A stretch of 58,964 nucleotides of DNA from Dorea_D sp963559605 (lineage in GTDB: Bacteria > Bacillota > Clostridia > Lachnospirales > Lachnospiraceae): positions 1-58,964 of the forward strand of contig CAUWLL010000016.1 in assembly GCA_963559605.1 (NCBI GenBank). Direction: 5' to 3'. Shown here one piece after another: positions 18,236-27,356 of this stretch. A program made the translations under genes and the position numbers. A model generated the notes under the pieces. That model made no database searches. It was not told the origin of the DNA and saw only the letters and a list, made by a program, of their open reading frames with translations. Within the stretch, counting starts at the first letter, position 1, and each line of letters starts with the position of its first letter.

Positions 18236-20875
18236 ATGCAGAAATACGGAGTAAATGAATTGAGAAAGATGTTTCTGGACTTTTTTGAAAGCAAAGAACA
18301 TTTGGTTATGAAAAGTTTTTCCCTGGTGCCGCACAATGATAAGAGTTTGCTGCTTATCAACTCGGGAATGGCGCCTTTGAAACCGTACTTTACAGGTCAG
18401 GAACTTCCGCCGAAGAAAAGAGTGGCAACCTGTCAGAAATGTATCCGTACCGGAGATATAGATAATGTCGGAAAGACAGCTAGACACGGTACATTTTTTG
18501 AGATGTTGGGAAATTTTTCGTTCGGAGATTATTTTAAGAGAGAGTCGATCCACTGGACCTGGGAGTTTTTGACAGAGGTTGTAGGTTTAGATCCCGATCG
18601 TCTGTATCCGTCTGTTTATCTGGAGGACGACGAGGCTTGGGAAATCTGGAATAAAGAGATTGGCATTGCACCGGAGAGGATCTTCCGTTTTGGGAAGGAG
18701 GATAACTTCTGGGAGCATGGTTCCGGACCTTGCGGACCTTGTTCTGAGGTTTACTATGACCGGGGCGAGAAATACGGCTGTGGAAGCCCGGACTGTACCG
18801 TAGGCTGTGAGTGTGATCGTTATATGGAAATCTGGAACAACGTATTTACGCAGTTTGACAATGACGGACATAACAATTATACAGAGTTGGAGCAGAAAAA
18901 CATTGATACAGGTATGGGACTGGAGCGTCTGGCATGTATTGTGCAGGATGTGGATTCTATGTTTGATATTGATACAATGAAAGCGCTTCGTGATTACGTC
19001 TGTCGTCTGGCAGGAGTGAACTATGGAGAAAGCACAGAAAAAGATGTGTCTCTTCGTGTTATTACGGATCATATCCGTTCTGTGACATTTATGATTTCCG
19101 ACGGTATTCTGCCATCCAACAGTGGGCGCGGATATGTACTTCGCCGTCTGCTTCGTCGTGCAAGCCGTCACGGAAGGATTCTCGGTATTGACCGTGAGTT
19201 CCTGGTAGAACTTGCCGAAACAGTGATCGAGGGGGCGAAAGACGGTTATCCGGAGCTGGAAGAGAAGAAAGATTTTATTTTCAAGGTGATCGTAAAAGAG
19301 GAAGAACAGTTTAATAAGACGATCGATCAGGGACTTTCAATTCTTGCAGACGCCATTAAAGAAATGGAAGAAAAGAAGAAGAAAGTGATGTCCGGTGAGG
19401 AAGCTTTTCGCCTGTATGATACGTATGGATTCCCGGCAGACCTTACCATTGAGATTCTGGAAGAAAAGGGACTTTCTATGGATGAAGAAGGATTCCAAAA
19501 AGCAGCCGAGGAGCAGAAAGCAAAGGCAAAGGGAACTTTCGGAGAGCATAACTACAGCGGCAGGGAAGCCAATGTATATGATGAGATCGATGCTTCTGTT
19601 ACAAGTAAGTTTGTAGGATATGAAAAGACAGTTTGTGATTCTAAAGTAACGGTACTTACCACAGAGACAGAGATTGTAGAGGCATTGTCTGACGGAGAGT
19701 CGGGAACGATCTTGGTGGAGGAGACACCTTTCTATGCAACCAGCGGCGGACAGGAAGCAGATACAGGGATTATAAAAGCAGAAGACTTCGAGTTTGTAGT
19801 AGAAGATACTATGAAACTTCCGGGAGATAAGATCGGACATAAAGGCCGTGTGGTAAAAGGTATGGTAAAGACCGGCGATACCGTAACTTTGGAGATCAAT
19901 ACAGAGAAGAGAATCTTATCGGCAAATAATCACAGCGCCACACATCTGCTTCAGAAGGCTCTTCGCACCGTTCTCGGAGGACATGTAGAGCAGGCAGGTT
20001 CTTCTGTAAATGCAGACAGACTTCGTTTTGATTTTACCCATTTTTCTGCTATGACAGAGGAAGAGATTAAAGAAACAGAGGCGATGGTAAATGCACAGAT
20101 CCGTGCGGCTCTTCCTGTAGTGGCAGAAAATATGCCGATCGAGGAAGCAAGGAAAACCGGAGCGGCTGCACTGTTCGGTGAAAAATATGGTGACGTGGTC
20201 CGTGTGGTAAGCATGGGAGAGTTCTCCAAGGAGTTCTGCGGAGGTACGCACGTATCTAATACAAGTTCTATTATGGCATTTAAGATTATTTCCGAGACCG
20301 GTGTGGCGGCAGGCGTAAGACGTATTGAAGCATTGACATCCAAAGGTCTGATGGATTATTATAATGATCTGGAAAATAAACTTCATGAAATATCCAAACT
20401 TGTGAAGGCAAAACCAGAACAGCTCTTTGACAAGGTGAAGCATCTTATGGCGGAGAACAAGTCTCTCAGCAGTGAAGCAGAGAGTTTGAAGAGCAAGCTG
20501 GCTCAAGGCTCCATGGGAGATGTGATGGATCAGGTGGAAGAAATTAACGGTGTAAAACTTCTGGCTGCCAAGGTCGAGGGCGTGGATATGAATGGGCTTC
20601 GTGACTTGGGAGATCAGTTAAAGGATAAGCTGGGCGAAGGCGTGGTATTATTAGTATCTGCAACAGACGGAAAAGTAAGTCTGATGGCTATGGCAACACC
20701 GGGGGCATTAGAGAAAGGTGCTCATGCAGGAAACCTGATCAAAGCCTGTGCGGCGTTGGTTGGCGGAGGCGGAGGCGGCCGTCCGAATATGGCGCAGGCA
20801 GGCGGAAAGAATCCGGCAGGCATGGACGACGCAATTGCGAAAGCAAAAGAGGTATTGGCAGAGCAGATTGGATAG
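18236..20875 (+). CDS. alaS: Alanyl-tRNA synthetase
   Basis: Charges tRNA-Ala and edits mischarged Ser and Gly. 879 residues, full length. The class II catalytic core starts at the N-terminus (motif 1 around NSGMAPLKPYF, then RTGDIDNVG), a tRNA-recognition helical domain follows, the editing domain carries the zinc motif HSATH (near residue 564) with FCGGTHV (near 665), and the C-terminal Ala domain ends in a Gly-rich GGGGGGRPNMAQAGGK segment. Strong promoter immediately upstream and an AGGAGG ribosome binding site. Confidence 0.98.
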   Translation: MQKYGVNELRKMFLDFFESKEHLVMKSFSLVPHNDKSLLLINSGMAPLKPYFTGQELPPKKRVATCQKCIRTGDIDNVGKTARHGTFFEMLGNFSFGDYFKRESIHWTWEFLTEVVGLDPDRLYPSVYLEDDEAWEIWNKEIGIAPERIFRFGKEDNFWEHGSGPCGPCSEVYYDRGEKYGCGSPDCTVGCECDRYMEIWNNVFTQFDNDGHNNYTELEQKNIDTGMGLERLACIVQDVDSMFDIDTMKALRDYVCRLAGVNYGESTEKDVSLRVITDHIRSVTFMISDGILPSNSGRGYVLRRLLRRASRHGRILGIDREFLVELAETVIEGAKDGYPELEEKKDFIFKVIVKEEEQFNKTIDQGLSILADAIKEMEEKKKKVMSGEEAFRLYDTYGFPADLTIEILEEKGLSMDEEGFQKAAEEQKAKAKGTFGEHNYSGREANVYDEIDASVTSKFVGYEKTVCDSKVTVLTTETEIVEALSDGESGTILVEETPFYATSGGQEADTGIIKAEDFEFVVEDTMKLPGDKIGHKGRVVKGMVKTGDTVTLEINTEKRILSANNHSATHLLQKALRTVLGGHVEQAGSSVNADRLRFDFTHFSAMTEEEIKETEAMVNAQIRAALPVVAENMPIEEARKTGAAALFGEKYGDVVRVVSMGEFSKEFCGGTHVSNTSSIMAFKIISETGVAAGVRRIEALTSKGLMDYYNDLENKLHEISKLVKAKPEQLFDKVKHLMAENKSLSSEAESLKSKLAQGSMGDVMDQVEEINGVKLLAAKVEGVDMNGLRDLGDQLKDKLGEGVVLLVSATDGKVSLMAMATPGALEKGAHAGNLIKACAALVGGGGGGRPNMAQAGGKNPAGMDDAIAKAKEVLAEQIG

Positions 20876-20876
20876 A

Positions 20877-20906
20877 AAATAGCGGTAAATAGCGGAAAAT
20901 AGCGGA
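20877..20906 (+). repeat. Three tandem 10-bp repeats (AAATAGCGGN)
   Basis: AAATAGCGGT, AAATAGCGGA and AAATAGCGGA follow each other exactly, with a partial fourth copy (ATAG). They begin two bases after the alaS stop and end 17 bases before the -35 box of the rpsU promoter. A 10-bp period places all copies on one face of the helix. Function unknown. Confidence 0.7.
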
Positions 20907-20922
20907 ATAGTTAAAAAAGAGG

Positions 20923-20950
20923 TTGACGTTGCGAAAATATATGCTATAAT
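20923..20950 (+). promoter_or_regulatory. rpsU promoter
   Basis: TTGACG (20923-20928), 16-bp spacer and TATAAT (20945-20950), giving a leader of about 70 bases before rpsU. Confidence 0.65.
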
Positions 20951-21029
20951 CTTATGTAGTGCAATAAAAATACCCGAACAGTCGTATGATGCACAATATA
21001 GGGCTGGAGGGGAGGTTAGGTGTGAGACT

Positions 21030-21206
21030 ATGTCAAATGTAATCGTTAAAGAAAACGAGACGTTAGATAGCGCTTTACGCAGATTCAAAAGAAACTGTGC
21101 AAAAGCGGGCATTCAGCAGGAGATTCGTAAGAGAGAACATTACGAAAAACCAAGCGTAAGACGCAAAAAGAAATCTGAAGCGGCTAGAAAACGTAAGTAT
21201 AACTAA
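21030..21206 (+). CDS. rpsU: 30S ribosomal protein S21
   Basis: 58-residue basic protein of the small subunit, begins MSNVIVKENETLDSALRRFKR and ends in the Lys/Arg-rich tail RKKKSEAARKRKYN, matching S21 over its whole length. Start ATG 21030 is preceded by a strong purine-rich site (GGAGGGGAGG, 21006-21015). It has its own promoter and terminator, as is common for rpsU in Clostridia. Confidence 0.96.
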   Translation: MSNVIVKENETLDSALRRFKRNCAKAGIQQEIRKREHYEKPSVRRKKKSEAARKRKYN

Positions 21207-21217
21207 TATGTGCAAGC

Positions 21218-21255
21218 AAAGGACGTTGTATCGTAAGATATGACGTCCTTTTTAC
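21218..21255 (+). terminator. Terminator after rpsU
   Basis: AAAGGACGT (21218-21226) pairs with ACGTCCTTT (21243-21251), followed by further T residues. Confidence 0.75.
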
Positions 21256-21284
21256 TTTATAGGAAATTACTCTGTAATAGTTCT

Positions 21285-21329
21285 TTTCTGCGAGGAGATT
21301 TTCCGGCTGACCAGCCTTGATCGCAGAAA
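21285..21329 (+). other. Nested hairpin upstream of the YbaK-like gene
   Basis: An outer 9-bp perfect stem (21285-21293 with 21321-21329) encloses a 4-bp inner stem GGCT/AGCC (21305-21308 with 21313-21316). It lies after the rpsU terminator and just upstream of the next promoter, so it belongs to neither transcript by simple reading. No coding potential or T-run. Confidence 0.45.
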
Positions 21330-21335
21330 TTCCAT

Positions 21336-21364
21336 TTGCAAAGGGAGGGCTGATTTTATATAAT
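21336..21364 (+). promoter_or_regulatory. Promoter of the YbaK-like gene
   Basis: TTGCAA (21336-21341), 17-bp spacer and TATAAT (21359-21364), about 35 bases before the start codon. Confidence 0.6.
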
Positions 21365-21398
21365 AAAAGGCAGAGACAAATTGAATGGAGGAAGGATT

Positions 21399-21941
21399 AT
21401 GTATATCAGTGAAATTGTAACAACACCGCCGGAGAATATCAGCGAGAGAGTACCTCTTGAGCAGGAAGTATATAAAGTATTTAAAAAGCTGGGGATCTCC
21501 TATGAACGAGTAGACAACGATCCGGCATCATCTATGGAAGAATGCGCGGATATTGGAAGAGTTTTCCAAGCGCCTGTCCGCAAGGATGTATTCTTATGTA
21601 ATCAGAAGAAAACTACATTTTTTCTATTGGTCATGCCGGAGGAGAAGGCATTTGATACGGCATCTTTCAGCAAGAAATTAGGGGTATCCCATATGTCTTT
21701 TGCTTCGCCGGAACATATGTGGGAGCACCTTGGAACAAAACCCGGCTCTGCAAGTGTTGTAGGGCTTCTGAATGATGAGGATGATTATGTGCAGCTTATT
21801 ATTGACAAAGAGGTTGCGGAAGCAGAGTATTTTGTGTGCAATACAGGAATCAATACGACGCATTTGAAATTCAAAACCCAAGATTTGTTAAAGAAATTCC
21901 TGCCGTATACACATCATAGACCAAGAATCGTAGATTTGTAA
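21399..21941 (+). CDS. YbaK/ProX-type aminoacyl-tRNA deacylase
   Basis: 180-residue member of the YbaK/ProRS-INS superfamily (free-standing prolyl-tRNA synthetase-associated domain, ProX/PrdX type), which hydrolyses mischarged Ala-tRNA-Pro or related tRNAs. The pattern LEQEVYKVFKKLGISYERVDNDP, the invariant-Lys-type segment KDVFLCNQKKTTFFLLVM, and GSASVVGLLND with a C-terminal NTGINTTHLKF are typical. Start ATG 21399 follows GGAGGAAGG. The substrate is inferred from the family. It stands 55 bases before a pentapeptide-repeat gene. Confidence 0.85.
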   Translation: MYISEIVTTPPENISERVPLEQEVYKVFKKLGISYERVDNDPASSMEECADIGRVFQAPVRKDVFLCNQKKTTFFLLVMPEEKAFDTASFSKKLGVSHMSFASPEHMWEHLGTKPGSASVVGLLNDEDDYVQLIIDKEVAEAEYFVCNTGINTTHLKFKTQDLLKKFLPYTHHRPRIVDL

Positions 21942-21996
21942 AAATCGGCTGCGGATGAGCCGGTAAGTGATCGAAATTTAGAATGCAGGTGAGAAA

Positions 21997-22698
21997 ATGG
22001 AACGTCTATGTAAGGAAGAATTGGAACAGAGAATGCAAAAGAAAAATAAAGACGAAAGATTGAAGTTTCGTGAAGTTGAGATTTGGGATATGGATCTTAC
22101 AGGTATGGATTTCAGTGATACAGAGTTTTTACTATGTTCCTTTCAAAATACTATCTTGAACGGTGTGAATTTTGAAAACAGCAGTGTGGAAAATTCACTA
22201 TTTGACGGATGTCCTATGCGTGGGGCGAATTTTAAAAATGCCGTTATGCGGACAGGCTCCTTTCGATCTTGTGATATGAGAGCGTGTAATATCGAAGGGG
22301 CGGATTTATTTGGCGCTGTGTTGGAACACGCAGACCTAGAAGGCATTATTTCCAACGAGGAAACGAAATGGTTTCGTCTGCACTGCCCGGAGAAGGGCGC
22401 ATTTCTTGGCTATAAAAAATGTGTCAATGACCGTCTGGTACAGTTGCTGATCCCGGCAGACGCTATAAGAACATCGGCGACGCTGCCGTCCTGTAGATGT
22501 AATAAGGCAAAGGTATTGACGATCAAGAGTTTTGATTATAAAGAAAATTTCGAAGAAGCTTGGTCTTTGGTAGATGAAAATTTTGTCTATAAAGTCGGAC
22601 AGTGGGTGGAAGTGAAAGATTTTAACAAAGATCGCTGGCAGGATTCCACAACAGGCATTCATTTTTGGATGACAAGGGAAGAGGCGAAAGGATATTAA
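21997..22698 (+). CDS. Pentapeptide-repeat protein
   Basis: 233 residues. Residues about 30-110 consist of A(D/N)LXX-type five-residue repeats (for example NGVNF, ENSSV, RGANF, GADLF, EHADL), predicting a right-handed quadrilateral beta-helix. The C-terminal half, with SCRCNKAKVLTIKSFD and a WVEVKDFNKDRW segment, resembles the DUF5758-type tail often fused to such repeats. No enzymatic motif and no signal peptide. Role unknown; it is followed after 15 bases by the PF09818-type ATPase gene, suggesting co-transcription. Confidence 0.82.
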   Translation: MERLCKEELEQRMQKKNKDERLKFREVEIWDMDLTGMDFSDTEFLLCSFQNTILNGVNFENSSVENSLFDGCPMRGANFKNAVMRTGSFRSCDMRACNIEGADLFGAVLEHADLEGIISNEETKWFRLHCPEKGAFLGYKKCVNDRLVQLLIPADAIRTSATLPSCRCNKAKVLTIKSFDYKENFEEAWSLVDENFVYKVGQWVEVKDFNKDRWQDSTTGIHFWMTREEAKGY

Positions 22699-22713
22699 AA
22701 GGGATTGTAAATT

Positions 22714-24417
22714 ATGAAGACAGCAAATGAGTTGAAACAATTATTGTTTGATATAGACAGGAAAGGGTATCCGGCGTATAAGTCCACAAGAGGAAGTTAC
22801 CGATTTGGGAATTATGTCCTGAGCATTGATCATGTGCAGGGCGATCCGTTTGCTTCTCCGTCAAAACTGCATATCGAAGTATCGGGAAAGACGGCAGGAT
22901 TTCCGGCGCACCTCTATGACAAAAAACAACATAGAATCGCCCTACAGGATTATTTGACCCGTCAGTTTTATGAGCAGACGAAAAAGTTTTCTTTTCAGGC
23001 GAAGGGTTCGGGAAAAAGCGGGATTCTTTCTGTGACCAGATGCGGACAGGAAGTGCTGGAACGAAGTTCGTGCAGTATGGATGAGACATCAGGCAATGTG
23101 ATCATGAGATTTGAGGCAGGGTTTCCGGCAAACGGCAGAACGATCAACGCCGGAGAATTAAGGAAGATTTTGTTTGATTTTCTTCCGAAATGTGTGGAAC
23201 ATGCGCTGCTCTATAAAAATCTGGACAGAAAAGCCGTGGAGAATGTCCGAAATCTGGCTGAAGATCAACAGTATATCCGGGAACAGCTGAAAGAACGTGG
23301 GTTAGTCGCTTTTGTGGCAGACGGAGCGGTTCTCCCAAGAGAGTCGGGCGTATCTTCAAAACCTATGAAAGGCGGCGTAAAGTTCGTTTCGCCGGAATCT
23401 ATGAAGGTGAAAATGAACCTCCCTCATGGCGGTGAGATTACCGGAATGGGAATCCCCAAAGGACTTACGTTGATCGTAGGCGGTGGCTATCATGGGAAAT
23501 CTACGCTTTTAAAAGCGTTGGAGATGGGAATTTATCCACACATTGCAGGAGATGGCAGAGAGTATGTGGTGACGGATGCAGACGCAGTGAAAATTCGTGC
23601 GGAAGACGGAAGAAGTATCAAATCTACAGATATTTCCATGTTTATCAATGATTTGCCAAATGGCAAGGATACGAAGACATTTACGACAGAGGATGCCAGC
23701 GGCAGTACGTCTCAGGCGGCAAATGTTGTAGAAGCAATGGAAGCCGGGGCAACAGCGCTTTTAATTGATGAGGATACCAGTGCGACAAATTTTATGGTAC
23801 GTGATGAGCTGATGCAAAAAGTCATCCACCGTGATATGGAGCCGATCACACCGTTTATCGAGCGGATGAGAGATTTGTACGAGTTGTATGGAATCTCGAC
23901 GATACTGGTTGCGGGAAGTTCCGGAGCGTATTTTGAAGTGGCGGACTTGGTCATGCAGATGGATCGATACGTGCCGAGAGAAATTACAGGAATTGCAAAA
24001 GAAGCGGCAAAGGAGTACCCGGGACTGGAACTTCCGCAAGTTAAGCCGGAGTTCCCGCACAGTAGACGGAGACCACAAAAAAATACAGGACTGCTTCAAA
24101 AAGGAAGAGTTAAGATCAAGACTATGGGACGAGACGGCGTATTGTTAAACCATGAGAATATCGATCTTCGCTATGTGGAACAGCTTGCAGATACAGAGCA
24201 GCTCACCTGTCTGGGATATTTGGTGAAATATATGGAAGAACAGATGTTAGACGGAAGAAAGAGTGTGAAAGAAATTATTGACAGGCTGTTAAAGAAAATT
24301 GAGGAAGAAGGATTATCTGCCGTTTGTGACGGAAATTATCTTCCGGGGAATCTGGCAGTTCCGAGAAGAGAGGAAATATTTGCCTGCCTGAACCGATACC
24401 GTGGACTGCGATTATAG
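22714..24417 (+). CDS. ABC-class P-loop ATPase (PF09818 type)
   Basis: 567-residue cytosolic ATPase of the poorly characterised ABC_ATPase family. An N-terminal domain (1-245) precedes the nucleotide-binding core: Walker A-like GGGYHGKST at 256-264, the segment TFTTEDASGSTSQAANVVEAME with the signature-like serines, and Walker B region ALLIDEDTSATNFM. No membrane segments. Family members resemble a mitochondrial RNA-editing ATPase, so nucleic-acid binding is plausible but not shown. Start ATG 22714. It lies 15 bases after the pentapeptide gene and 22 bases before TrmO. Confidence 0.88.
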   Translation: MKTANELKQLLFDIDRKGYPAYKSTRGSYRFGNYVLSIDHVQGDPFASPSKLHIEVSGKTAGFPAHLYDKKQHRIALQDYLTRQFYEQTKKFSFQAKGSGKSGILSVTRCGQEVLERSSCSMDETSGNVIMRFEAGFPANGRTINAGELRKILFDFLPKCVEHALLYKNLDRKAVENVRNLAEDQQYIREQLKERGLVAFVADGAVLPRESGVSSKPMKGGVKFVSPESMKVKMNLPHGGEITGMGIPKGLTLIVGGGYHGKSTLLKALEMGIYPHIAGDGREYVVTDADAVKIRAEDGRSIKSTDISMFINDLPNGKDTKTFTTEDASGSTSQAANVVEAMEAGATALLIDEDTSATNFMVRDELMQKVIHRDMEPITPFIERMRDLYELYGISTILVAGSSGAYFEVADLVMQMDRYVPREITGIAKEAAKEYPGLELPQVKPEFPHSRRRPQKNTGLLQKGRVKIKTMGRDGVLLNHENIDLRYVEQLADTEQLTCLGYLVKYMEEQMLDGRKSVKEIIDRLLKKIEEEGLSAVCDGNYLPGNLAVPRREEIFACLNRYRGLRL

Positions 24418-24439
24418 AGCAGGATATTGGAGAGATAAA

Positions 24440-25135
24440 ATGAAAGACAGTATAACGTTTCGCCCAATTGCATATATCCGAAGCGATTTCCCGTCCAAAT
24501 TCGGGATTCCGAGACAGAGCGGACTTGCTGGGACAAGGGCAGAGATTGTTTTTGAGCCGGAATATCGAAATGTGGACGCTTTTCGCGGAATCGAGGACTA
24601 TTCACATTTGTGGTTGATCTGGGAGTTTTCGGAAACTATACGAAAAGACTGGAGTCCCACTGTAAGACCTCCGAGACTTGGTGGAAATCAGAGGATGGGG
24701 GTGTTTGCCACCCGTTCACCTTTCCGTCCCAATCCGATCGGGTTATCCTGTGTACAATTGGAGAGATTAGAGTTAAGGGAGACGGAGGGTCCGGTATTAC
24801 TTGTGATCGGGGCAGATCTGATGGACGGAACGCCGATCTATGACGTGAAGCCATATCTTGCCTATGTGGACGCATATCCGCAGGCAAGGGGAGGTTTTGC
24901 AGATAAAGTCAAAGCGTATAGCCTGGAGGTAGAGCTACCGGAAAGATGGTTACAGATGGTGCCGGAGAACCGGCAGGAAGCTTTAAGGGAAATACTGGCA
25001 CAGGATCCACGTCCGGCTTATCAGGAAGAGCCGGACAGAGTATATGGGATGACCTTTGCGGGATTGGAAGTGAAGTTTCGGGTGAAGAATGGAAAACTTA
25101 CGGTGTGTGAGATAGAGAGAGGTTGTCGGAAATGA
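24440..25135 (+). CDS. trmO: TrmO/TsaA family tRNA t6A37 N6-methyltransferase
   Basis: 231-residue protein of the YaeB/TrmO family, which methylates N6-threonylcarbamoyladenosine at position 37 of tRNA-Thr with SAM. Core motifs are PIAYIRSDFPSKFGIPRQ near the N-terminus, FEPEYRNVDAFRGIEDYSHLW, VRPPRLGGN and the active-site stretch GVFATRSPFRPNPIGLS. The unusual beta-barrel SAM fold is indicated by these motifs. The ATG at 24440 has GGAGAG just upstream. A long hairpin after it terminates the run. Confidence 0.9.
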   Translation: MKDSITFRPIAYIRSDFPSKFGIPRQSGLAGTRAEIVFEPEYRNVDAFRGIEDYSHLWLIWEFSETIRKDWSPTVRPPRLGGNQRMGVFATRSPFRPNPIGLSCVQLERLELRETEGPVLLVIGADLMDGTPIYDVKPYLAYVDAYPQARGGFADKVKAYSLEVELPERWLQMVPENRQEALREILAQDPRPAYQEEPDRVYGMTFAGLEVKFRVKNGKLTVCEIERGCRK

Positions 25136-25177
25136 GAGGAATAGTAGGAGGGCAGTCTGCATGAATGTATACGAATA

Positions 25178-25233
25178 AAGAAGAAGCGGAAGTAGATACC
25201 TATAAATCGGTATTTATTGCCGCTTCTTTTCTT
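25178..25233. terminator. Bidirectional terminator between trmO and degV
   Basis: AAAGAAGCGG (25178-25189 region) pairs with CCGCTTCTTT (25220-25229), and the interior also pairs around a small loop. A and T runs flank both sides, as expected between convergent genes. Confidence 0.7.
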
Positions 25234-26098
25234 AATATCCCTTTACAATAATCCCAACACCCCATGCGCCAGGTCCGGTGTGAGTTCCGATGCTGAAAGA
25301 AAGCGGATCATAGTAAAAGGGGTATTCCGGGAAGTTTTCTTTCATCAGTTGTTTTAAGTCTTCTTCCTGTTCAGAAGTAAGACCTGCTCCCGCAGCTCCT
25401 ATCAGGAGTTTGGAAGGCTCTACATCTTTGAAGCGATTTTCTAAATCGTCCTTCAATGCACGGATCAAAACAGTCCTTCCCTTTTTCATACCACGGACTT
25501 TTGCAAAGGAATCTAATTTATCTCCTTGAATGGTTAATATCGGTTTGATGTTGAGAACTGCGCCAAGTGCAGCGGCGGCAGGGGTAATGCGTCCGCCTTT
25601 TTTCAAAAATTCTAAAGTATCTACCGCAATGTAGATACTGGATTCATAAGCATGTTTTTCTAAGTGTTCTTTGATTTCTGCCGCGCAGCGTCCGTCATCT
25701 GCCATCCTTTTCGCCTCCATGACCGAGGCTTTTAAGGTGACGGATATTCTGTGGTTATCGGCGACTTGTACTTTGCCATTATAGTCAGCGGAAAGGGTAA
25801 TGGCAGTAGAGCAGGAATTACTAAGTCCGCTGGACATAGGAATATGTACAAGTTCATCATATCCGTCTGCCAGAATCCTATCCCACATATCCATAAGGTC
25901 GCCGGGAGACGGCTGGGAGGTAGTTACATCTTTGCCGGAGGCAAGGCTTTCATAGAACTCCTCGGATGTAAGGTTTTTTCCTTCATATCGGGTAGCTTCA
26001 TCAATGATAACCGGCATAGGAAGAAGGAAAATCCCTAATTCCTTTGCTTCTTCCGATGTAAATCCGCTGTTTGTGTCCGTCATAATTGCTGTCTTCAT
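25232..26098 (-). CDS. DegV family fatty-acid-binding protein
   Basis: 288 residues. DegV/FakB-like proteins bind a single fatty acid and can present it to a fatty acid kinase. The N-terminal MTDTNSGFT motif, TSQPSPGDLMDMW and SSGLSNSCSTA near residues 90-100, DTLEFLKKGGRI and the C-terminal GTHTGPGAWGVG are all family landmarks. A GAGGAGAT ribosome binding site precedes the start. It is divergent from a TetR-type regulator that probably controls it. The ligand is inferred only at family level. Confidence 0.92.
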   Translation of the reverse strand: MKTAIMTDTNSGFTSEEAKELGIFLLPMPVIIDEATRYEGKNLTSEEFYESLASGKDVTTSQPSPGDLMDMWDRILADGYDELVHIPMSSGLSNSCSTAITLSADYNGKVQVADNHRISVTLKASVMEAKRMADDGRCAAEIKEHLEKHAYESSIYIAVDTLEFLKKGGRITPAAAALGAVLNIKPILTIQGDKLDSFAKVRGMKKGRTVLIRALKDDLENRFKDVEPSKLLIGAAGAGLTSEQEEDLKQLMKENFPEYPFYYDPLSFSIGTHTGPGAWGVGIIVKGY

Positions 26099-26159
26099 AT
26101 ATTGTAAATCTCCTCACTGCATTTTGCTTGCATTTCCGTTGATAAAACGATAAAATAAG

Positions 26160-26176
26160 TGTTACCAAGTGTGACA
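26160..26176. promoter_or_regulatory. Possible operator between degV and the TetR gene
   Basis: TGTTAC (26160-26165), 5-base spacer, GTGACA (26171-26176): an imperfect palindrome with 5 of 6 matching positions, located in the divergent intergenic region. It is the only clear dyad there. Binding by the TetR protein is inferred from position. Confidence 0.35.
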
Positions 26177-26247
26177 AATTGTATCATTTTAGAAAAAGAA
26201 ATTCAAGATTGAATCATTCAACTGTTACAAATAAAGGGGATTTGTAA

Positions 26248-26775
26248 ATGCAAAAAAAGAATCAGGCGAACATACTGGCAAAAGAGTGCATTGTCACAGC
26301 GCTTATGCAGCTTTTGGAGGAAAAACCTTTTTCAGCAATTACCATTTCGGAGCTTACAGAGAGAGCCGGGGTGTCCAGGATGACGTATTACCGGAATTAT
26401 CAGGCGAAAGAGGACATTTTTGAAATTTATCTGGACGATGTGCTGGAGCACTATCGAGAGGATGTACAGGAGCTGATGTTAAAGGGAAATTATTACGATA
26501 AAGATAATATGGTACATTATTTTTCTTATTTGAAAGACCATAGAATTTTTCTGGAATGTCTTGTGAAGAACGGATTCGGACATCTGCTTCTTAGGACGAT
26601 CAGTAAATATGTCATGGCAACTTGGTATCGGGAAGGTGATGGTGTCGAGCGGTATTACATGCTTCAGGCATTTGCGGGAGCGCTCTTTACGCTGTATCTC
26701 ACTTGGAGTAATAACGGGATGCAGGAGACACCGGAGCAGATGGCAGAAATTTTGCGGAAAATATATAACGCTTAA
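26248..26775 (+). CDS. TetR/AcrR family transcriptional regulator
   Basis: 175 residues. The N-terminal helix-turn-helix is clear: ECIVTALMQLLEEKPFSAITISELTERAGVSRMTYYRNYQAKEDIF. The C-terminal ligand-binding half is all-helical and lacks recognisable specificity motifs. It is transcribed away from degV, an arrangement common in Lachnospiraceae, so regulation of fatty-acid handling is a reasonable guess. It is followed after 39 bases by a GNAT gene on the same strand. Confidence 0.85.
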   Translation: MQKKNQANILAKECIVTALMQLLEEKPFSAITISELTERAGVSRMTYYRNYQAKEDIFEIYLDDVLEHYREDVQELMLKGNYYDKDNMVHYFSYLKDHRIFLECLVKNGFGHLLLRTISKYVMATWYREGDGVERYYMLQAFAGALFTLYLTWSNNGMQETPEQMAEILRKIYNA

Positions 26776-26814
26776 TGAAAATACAGAAAAGATAAAGAGT
26801 AAAGGAGAAGGAAG

Positions 26815-27327
26815 ATGGAATTTATTGTTGCAAAGCAGGAGCATTTGGAGAAAATGTGTGAGATTACCGAGCAGGCTAAACGCCAGCTTAGAGGTCTGGG
26901 GCTAGACCAGTGGCAGAGCGGATACCCGTCCGAGGAGGTGTGGCAGGATGATATAGAGAAAGGCTGTACATATTTGGCAGTGGAAGAGGGGGAGATTGTG
27001 GGAATCTTCGCATTTCAGACAACGCCGGATGCTTCATATTACGAAATTGACGGAAAATGGTTGACGGACGGAACGTATGCCGCCATGCATAGGGTATGTG
27101 TGTCCGATGCCTGTAAAGGAAAAGGTGTGGCGGGGAAAATGTTTGCACACGGATTTCAAATGGCAAAAGAGCTGGGCTTTCCCTCTGTGAGAATTGATAC
27201 CCATCCGGGAAATCTTCCGATGCAAAGAGCCTTGGCAAAAGCGGGATTTGTGCCTTGCGGAGAGATTCATCTTGTGGGAGGATGCGAGGACGGAAACCTG
27301 CGCATTGCATTCGAGAAAGTGTTATAA
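26815..27327 (+). CDS. GNAT family N-acetyltransferase
   Basis: 170-residue acetyltransferase with the acetyl-CoA-binding motif A: MHRVCVSDACKGKGVAGKMFAH (around residues 92-113), followed by SVRIDTHPGNLPMQRALAKAGF, typical of motif B. Substrate unknown. Start ATG 26815 follows AAAGGAGAAGG. It may be co-transcribed with the TetR gene. A hairpin terminator shared with truA follows. Confidence 0.88.
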   Translation: MEFIVAKQEHLEKMCEITEQAKRQLRGLGLDQWQSGYPSEEVWQDDIEKGCTYLAVEEGEIVGIFAFQTTPDASYYEIDGKWLTDGTYAAMHRVCVSDACKGKGVAGKMFAHGFQMAKELGFPSVRIDTHPGNLPMQRALAKAGFVPCGEIHLVGGCEDGNLRIAFEKVL

Positions 27328-27356
27328 GCGTATTCAAAAGAACGGTTATATACAAA

